This document shows, in pieces, positions 22,197-25,897 of a stretch of 25,897 bases of DNA; position 1 is the stretch's first letter; each line of letters opens with the position of its first letter. The DNA is from CAZQXD01 sp964597315 (lineage in GTDB: Bacteria > Pseudomonadota > Gammaproteobacteria > Competibacterales > Competibacteraceae): NCBI GenBank assembly GCA_964597315.1, contig CAZQXD010000062.1, forward strand, positions 1 to 25,897, written 5' to 3'. Made by a program: the position numbers and the translations under genes. The notes beneath the pieces are model-generated. The model worked only from the letters and a program-made list of their open reading frames with translations, was not told the DNA's origin and searched no databases.

Positions 22197-22219
22197 ATTC
22201 CAGGGGTGGAATATCCACC
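22197..22219. repeat. Overlapping inverted repeats between ygiQ and iscR
   Basis: ATTCCA (22197-22202) and TGGAAT (22207-22212) form one perfect repeat around GGGG. GGTGGA (22205-22210) and TCCACC (22214-22219) form a second, around ATA. The two share bases, so they could form alternative structures or adjacent operator half-sites. Lies about 75-100 bases upstream of ygiQ. Confidence 0.5.
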
Positions 22220-22288
22220 TGGGTTTAGGGAGGAGCCGCGCCCGTCACCCTGCAAAGACCGCGTTCGGGCCGCCAGTGCCATCAAGAA

Positions 22289-22313
22289 ATTGTTGACTGT
22301 TTAGATCGGGCAC
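22289..22313 (+). promoter_or_regulatory. Candidate type 1 IscR-binding site
   Basis: Compared from memory with the type 1 IscR consensus of E. coli, 19 of 25 positions agree, including the TTGACT block (22293-22298) and the TCGGG block (22306-22310). It overlaps the -35 region of the likely iscR promoter, exactly where [2Fe-2S]-IscR represses in E. coli. It suggests autoregulation. Confidence 0.55.
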
Positions 22314-22319
22314 TATAAT
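22290..22319 (+). promoter_or_regulatory. Likely iscR promoter
   Basis: A perfect TATAAT -10 box lies at 22314-22319. Upstream, TTGTTG (22290-22295) is 18 bases away and TTGACT (22293-22298) is 15 bases away; either could act as the -35 box. Transcription would start near 22326, some 75 bases before the iscR ATG. Confidence 0.6.
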
Positions 22320-22399
22320 TTTCTAGTAGGAAAAATAAGGGATATGGATTTCCGTTCTTCTAGATAATTGAAAAATCCACCAGGTTGAGTACATATACT

Positions 22400-22882
22400 A
22401 TGAAGCTTTCGACTAAAGGGCGGTACGCTGTTACCGCCATGATGGATCTTGCCATTCACGACCATCAGGGTCCGGTGACTTTGGCGGAAATATCCCAGTG
22501 TCAGGGCATTTCCCTATCCTATCTGGAGCAGTTGTTCGCTAAACTGCGCCGAAATGGATTGGTGGAAGGCGTACGGGGGCCAGGCGGTGGCTACCGGTTG
22601 GCCCGACCCGCAGGTGACGTGACAGTGGCCGATATCATTAGCGCCGTGGATGAGCGGGTAGACTCCACCCGGTGCGCCGGCAAGGAAAACTGTCAGGAAG
22701 GCCGACGTTGCCTGACCCACGAACTCTGGACCGATCTCAGCGACCAGATATTCCAATTCCTGGAAGGCATCACCCTAGCCCAATTCGTAGAGCGCCCCTC
22801 GGTACGGGAAGTGCTCAAACAGCAGGACCCGAGGCATCGTCGCCCCGCGACCCGAGACGAGGAAAGCGCGGCCTTGGCCTGA
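22400..22882 (+). CDS. iscR: Iron-sulfur cluster regulator IscR (Rrf2 family)
   Basis: 160-residue winged-helix regulator very like E. coli IscR. The DNA-binding part begins MKLSTKGRYAVTAMMDLAIH and contains GISLSYLEQLFAKLRRNGLV and the wing GVRGPGGGYRLARP; E43, which governs site choice in E. coli, is kept. The [2Fe-2S] ligands C92, C98, C104 and H107 are all present with E. coli spacing (RCAGKENCQEGRRCLTHELW). I choose the ATG at 22400, with AGGTTGAG upstream, over an in-frame TTG at 22385. Unusually, no iscS, iscU or iscA gene follows; the next gene is an ABC binding protein 294 bases on. It probably acts on its own promoter and on distant genes. Confidence 0.93.
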   Translation: MKLSTKGRYAVTAMMDLAIHDHQGPVTLAEISQCQGISLSYLEQLFAKLRRNGLVEGVRGPGGGYRLARPAGDVTVADIISAVDERVDSTRCAGKENCQEGRRCLTHELWTDLSDQIFQFLEGITLAQFVERPSVREVLKQQDPRHRRPATRDEESAALA

Positions 22883-22929
22883 ACCCGCCAGATGGCCGAT
22901 CAAGGATGGATTGCGCTTAAAATTCCGCG

Positions 22930-22957
22930 AAAAAACTCCCCCCTACTGGGGGGGAGT
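22930..22957 (-). terminator. Intrinsic-type terminator oriented to the minus strand
   Basis: A nine-pair stem, ACTCCCCCC (22935-22943) with GGGGGGAGT (22949-22957), encloses a five-base loop. Read on the minus strand it is followed by six T residues, the complement of A 22930-22935. On the plus strand no T-run follows, although the very GC-rich stem could still slow transcription leaving iscR. No minus-strand gene lies to its right within the window. Confidence 0.6.
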
Positions 22958-23176
22958 GTATAGGGTCCTGGCCTGCACTGCCCAGCCACCCACCCAAGGC
23001 CGGGACGGGGCTTAGGCGTCCTAGGCGGCCCCTGCTGTCGAGTCCGGTTGCTTGGGGTTTTATCCTCACCTGACCCCTGGCCGCCTCCTCCCACGACCGC
23101 TGGCGCGCCTGCACCTCCAAACCAAATCCACTAGACTTCCGGGGCATTATTCGTTCCACGCCATCAAGGAGCCGCC

Positions 23177-24724
23177 ATGCCCTGGAAGTCCTGGACCCTG
23201 CTTTTAGCCCTGTGCCTGCCCCTGGCCGCCGCCGCTCAGATTCCCAAGGACGTGCTGGTGGTGGGCCAGATCGCCGAGCCTAAGTCCCTGGACCCCCACG
23301 CCGTCACCGCCCTCAACGATTTCCGTATCCTAGCCAATCTCTACGAGGGACTGGTGCGCTACCGGGACGGCGCCCTGGACATCGAACCGGGGCTGGCCAG
23401 CGCCTGGACCATCAGCGACGACGGGCTGACCTACACCTTCACCCTGCGCCAGGGAGTGAGCTTCCATGACGGCACGCCCTTTGACGCCGAGGCGGTGAAG
23501 TTCAACTTCCAACGCCTGCTGGATGACAGCCATCCCTTTCATGACACCGGGCCGTTTCCCCTGGCGTTTTTCTTTGAGTCCATTCAGGACAACCAAGTGG
23601 ACGATCCCTACACCCTTCGCTTCACCCTCAAGGAGCCTTTCGCACCGCTTCTGTCCAATCTGGCCTATCCCACCGGGTTTATGGTGTCGCCAGCGGCGGT
23701 GCGGACCCACGGCAAGGACTTCGGCCGTCATCCGACCGGGACCGGGCCGTTTCGTTTCCAGGAATGGCAGGGCAATCAACGGGTGGTGCTGGAGCGCAAC
23801 CCCGATTATTGGGATGGGCCGCCCGCCCTGGCGGCCCTGGTGTTCCGTCCGGTTACCGACGCCAATACCCGGGCCACGGAAATGCTGGCCGGGGGCCTGG
23901 ACCTGATCGTGGAGGTACCCCCGGACACCGTGGAGTTGTTTCGCGCCGAGTCCCGGTTCCGGGTCTACCAACAGACTGGTCCCCACTTGTGGTTTCTGAT
24001 CCTCAACACCCGCTCCGGGCCTTTCACCGACCGGCGCATGCGTCAGGCGGTCAACTACGCCGTCGATAAGCAGGCCCTGGTGGACAGCGTACTCCAGGGC
24101 ACCGCCAGCGTCGCCGCCGGTCCCATCCCCCAGGCTTTCCGCTGGGCCTATAACGAGGCGGTGGAACCCTATCCCTACGACCCCCACAAGGCCCGGAAGT
24201 TGATCGAGGCGGCCGGTTACGACGGCCAGCCCTTGACCTTCCTGGTCACCGAAGGAGGCTCGGGGATGCTGGAGCCGGTGACCATGGCCACGGCCATCCA
24301 GGCGGACCTGGCGGCGGTGGGCTTGAACGTGACCATCGAGACTTACGAGTGGAACACCTATCTCGGCAAGGTCAACGCCGGTCTGGAGGGCGCCCATCTG
24401 GCGGAAATGGCCTGGATGACCAACGACCCGGACACCTTGCCGTTTCTGGCCCTGCGCGGCGCCGCCCTGCCCGAGCATGGGGGCTTCAATTCCGGCTACT
24501 ACGTGAACCCGGAGGTGGACCGCTTGCTGGAGGCGGCCCGGCGCGGCACCGACCAGGCGGAGCGGGGCAAGCTCTACCGTCAGCTCCAGAAACTCGTCCA
24601 CGACGATGCCCCCTGGCTGTTCGTGGCCAGTTGGAAGCAGAACGCCGTAGCCCGGGCGCGGGTGGAGGGCTTCACCCTGCAACCGTCGTTTCTGCTGCTG
24701 CTGAAGAACGTCACCAAGCCCTAA
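23177..24724 (+). CDS. ABC transporter substrate-binding protein, peptide/nickel family 5
   Basis: 515-residue periplasmic binding protein of the DppA/OppA family (SBP family 5). A signal peptide ends near residue 20 (LCLPLAAAA, then QIPKD). The family start LVVGQIAEPKSLDPHAVT is followed by the signature region RILANLYEGLVRY and by GLTYTFTLRQGVSFHDGTPF, then TGTGPFRFQEW and NPDYWDG. No lipobox cysteine is visible, as expected for a Gram-negative soluble form. The ATG at 23177 has an AAGGAG ribosome site. It leads an operon with two DppBC-type permeases. The ligand may be a peptide, but glutathione or other ligands are possible; the sequence does not settle this. Confidence 0.93.
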   Translation: MPWKSWTLLLALCLPLAAAAQIPKDVLVVGQIAEPKSLDPHAVTALNDFRILANLYEGLVRYRDGALDIEPGLASAWTISDDGLTYTFTLRQGVSFHDGTPFDAEAVKFNFQRLLDDSHPFHDTGPFPLAFFFESIQDNQVDDPYTLRFTLKEPFAPLLSNLAYPTGFMVSPAAVRTHGKDFGRHPTGTGPFRFQEWQGNQRVVLERNPDYWDGPPALAALVFRPVTDANTRATEMLAGGLDLIVEVPPDTVELFRAESRFRVYQQTGPHLWFLILNTRSGPFTDRRMRQAVNYAVDKQALVDSVLQGTASVAAGPIPQAFRWAYNEAVEPYPYDPHKARKLIEAAGYDGQPLTFLVTEGGSGMLEPVTMATAIQADLAAVGLNVTIETYEWNTYLGKVNAGLEGAHLAEMAWMTNDPDTLPFLALRGAALPEHGGFNSGYYVNPEVDRLLEAARRGTDQAERGKLYRQLQKLVHDDAPWLFVASWKQNAVARARVEGFTLQPSFLLLLKNVTKP

Positions 24725-24737
24725 GGGCGGTTTTGAG

Positions 24738-25685
24738 ATGACCGGATACGCCCTGCGTCGGCTGGCGCTACTGATCCCGGTACTGTTCGGGGTGTCCCTG
24801 GTAGTGTTTCTGACCCTTGCCCTGATCCCCGGGGACCCCGCCCTGGCCATTCTGGGCGCCTACGCTACCCCCGATAAGGTGGCCCGGCTACACGCCGAAC
24901 TGGGTCTGGACCGGAACCTGGTCGAGCAGTACCTGACCTGGCTGGGCAATGTGGCCCAGGGGGATTTCGGCCGCTCCTATTCCCTCAACCGCCCGGTGTT
25001 GGATGAAGTGCTGGAGCGATTGGGACCGACCCTGTTGCTGGCCGGCAGCGCCTTGCTGCTGTGTACCCTACTGGGCTTGTTGGGAGGGGTGACGGCGGCG
25101 GTGCGCCAATACGGCTGGCCCGACAAGCTGCTCACGGTGCTAATGCTGGTGGGCATCTCTACCCCGGCCTTCTGGCTGGGGCTGATTCTGATTCTGGTGT
25201 TCGCCGTGTCTCTGGGCTGGTTTCCGGTCAGCGGCATGTATGCGGTCTATGGCGGTGGCGGCCCGATGGATCTGCTGGCCCATCTGGTTCTGCCATCTTT
25301 GACCCTGGCTTTGGTGGCCGTTGGGGTGATCGGTCGGCTGACCCGCACTCACTTGCTAGAAGTGTTGCGCCAGGACTATATACGCACTGCCTGGGCCAAG
25401 GGCCTGTCCCGGGGCCGGGTAATCTACAAACATGCCTTCAAGAACGCCCTGGTGAATATCGTCCCGGTGCTGGGCATGCAGGTGGGGTTTCTGCTGGGGG
25501 GGGCGGTCTACGTGGAAACGGTATTCCAGTGGCCGGGGCTGGGCCGGATGCTGGTCACCGCTGTGGCCTCCCGGGATGTGCTGCTGGTTCAGGGTGGGGT
25601 ACTGGTGCTGGCCCTGTGCTATGTGCTGGTCAATCTGCTGACGGATCTGCTGCAACTGGCCCTGGACCCGAGGCTGCGCCGATGA
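24738..25685 (+). CDS. ABC transporter permease, DppB/OppB type
   Basis: 315-residue inner-membrane permease with about six helices. The N-terminus MTGYALRRLALLIPVLFGVSLVVF is typical for DppB, as is the periplasmic HAELGLDRNLVEQYLTWLGN segment. The EAA loop that docks on the ATPase is DYIRTAWAKGLSRGRVIYKHAFKNA (213-237), and VETVFQWPGLGRML follows. It starts 13 bases behind the binding-protein stop with a weak GAG ribosome site and its TGA overlaps the next ATG by four bases. It forms the translocation pore with the following gene product. Confidence 0.93.
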   Translation: MTGYALRRLALLIPVLFGVSLVVFLTLALIPGDPALAILGAYATPDKVARLHAELGLDRNLVEQYLTWLGNVAQGDFGRSYSLNRPVLDEVLERLGPTLLLAGSALLLCTLLGLLGGVTAAVRQYGWPDKLLTVLMLVGISTPAFWLGLILILVFAVSLGWFPVSGMYAVYGGGGPMDLLAHLVLPSLTLALVAVGVIGRLTRTHLLEVLRQDYIRTAWAKGLSRGRVIYKHAFKNALVNIVPVLGMQVGFLLGGAVYVETVFQWPGLGRMLVTAVASRDVLLVQGGVLVLALCYVLVNLLTDLLQLALDPRLRR

Positions 25686-25897
25686 CCGGGGGCTGGGCGC
25701 GGTTTCGCCGCAACCGCCTGGCGGTGGCAGGGCTGGTGGTGGTTCTGGTGATCCTGCTGGCCGCCGCCGCCGCCCCCTGGTTGCCCCTGGCCGATCCCGA
25801 CGCCACCAACCTGGCCGCCCGGCTCCGACCGCCCCTGAGCGAGGGTTACTGGCTGGGCGCCGACCAACTGGGCAGGGACCTATTGGCGCGGCTCCTC
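25682..25897 (+). CDS. ABC transporter permease, DppC/OppC type, 3' part outside window
   Basis: Only the first 72 residues are present. A basic N-terminus (MTGGWARFRRNRLAVAG) precedes one helix (LVVVLVILLAAAAAPWLPL), then the typical DppC block YWLGADQLGRDLLARLL. The ATG overlaps the stop of the DppB-type gene as ATGA, so the two are translated together. ATPase genes are expected further right. Confidence 0.9.
   Translation, partial: MTGGWARFRRNRLAVAGLVVVLVILLAAAAAPWLPLADPDATNLAARLRPPLSEGYWLGADQLGRDLLARLL

Noticed and set aside
23330..24850. 506-codon minus-strand open frame opposite the ABC binding protein
   Set aside because: The plus strand encodes a well-recognised SBP family 5 protein across the same bases; the antisense product has shadow-frame composition and no signal or domain.
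1..25897. CRISPR array, tRNA or rRNA genes, intact insertion sequence
   Set aside because: No regularly spaced direct repeats, no tRNA-like cloverleaf or rRNA segment and no transposase gene was found on either strand by reading; a dedicated search was not possible.

Overview
This window reads as chromosomal DNA of a high-GC gammaproteobacterium. The dksA-gluQ pair, the E. coli-like IscR, PpsA, YgiQ and YqiB-type (DUF1249) proteins and the UspF/UspG-like protein all point there. A large Mrp-type sodium/proton antiporter operon beside a TAXI-type TRAP transporter fits a marine, halophilic or alkaliphilic lifestyle, perhaps a Chromatiales-like sulfur bacterium. The phylum-level call is from protein recognition; the lifestyle is inference.

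Layout. 1-1643 (minus): acs, cut at its 3' end by the window edge. 1644-2176: a 533-base gap. 2177-3562 (minus): dksA followed by gluQ. 3722-11012 (plus): nine tightly overlapping genes of an Mrp/Mbh-type antiporter (E, F, G, a free-standing MrpA C-terminal module, B, C, then three antiporter-like subunits with an 82-residue membrane protein between the second and third). 11031-12101 (minus) and 12319-13281 (plus): two divergent paralogous TAXI solute-binding proteins. 13437-16064: a fused TRAP permease, then 16076-16504 a Usp protein. 16618-18990 (minus): ppsA. 19463-19918 (plus): a DUF1249 protein, convergent with 19927-22122 (minus) ygiQ. 22400-22882 (plus): iscR without isc genes behind it. 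23177 to the right edge (plus): a peptide-type ABC importer operon (binding protein, permease, start of the second permease).

How the parts may work together. The antiporter would export Na+ (or another cation) using the proton gradient. TRAP transporters import acids with Na+, so the two systems could form one sodium circuit; this is inference from adjacency. Acs (acetate to acetyl-CoA) and PpsA (pyruvate to PEP) are entry and gluconeogenic enzymes that fit growth on small organic acids, which TAXI-TRAP systems commonly import. IscR appears to have its own promoter with a recognisable type 1 IscR site, so it may be an autoregulated iron-sulfur sensor that acts on distant genes.

The most unusual items are the three-antiporter Mrp cluster with its small extra membrane protein and a third subunit lacking the TM7 lysine, the orphan iscR with an IscR-type box, a strong hairpin between the TAXI binding protein and its permease, and several perfect inverted repeats in the intergenic regions. 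No tRNA, rRNA, CRISPR array or intact insertion sequence was seen.
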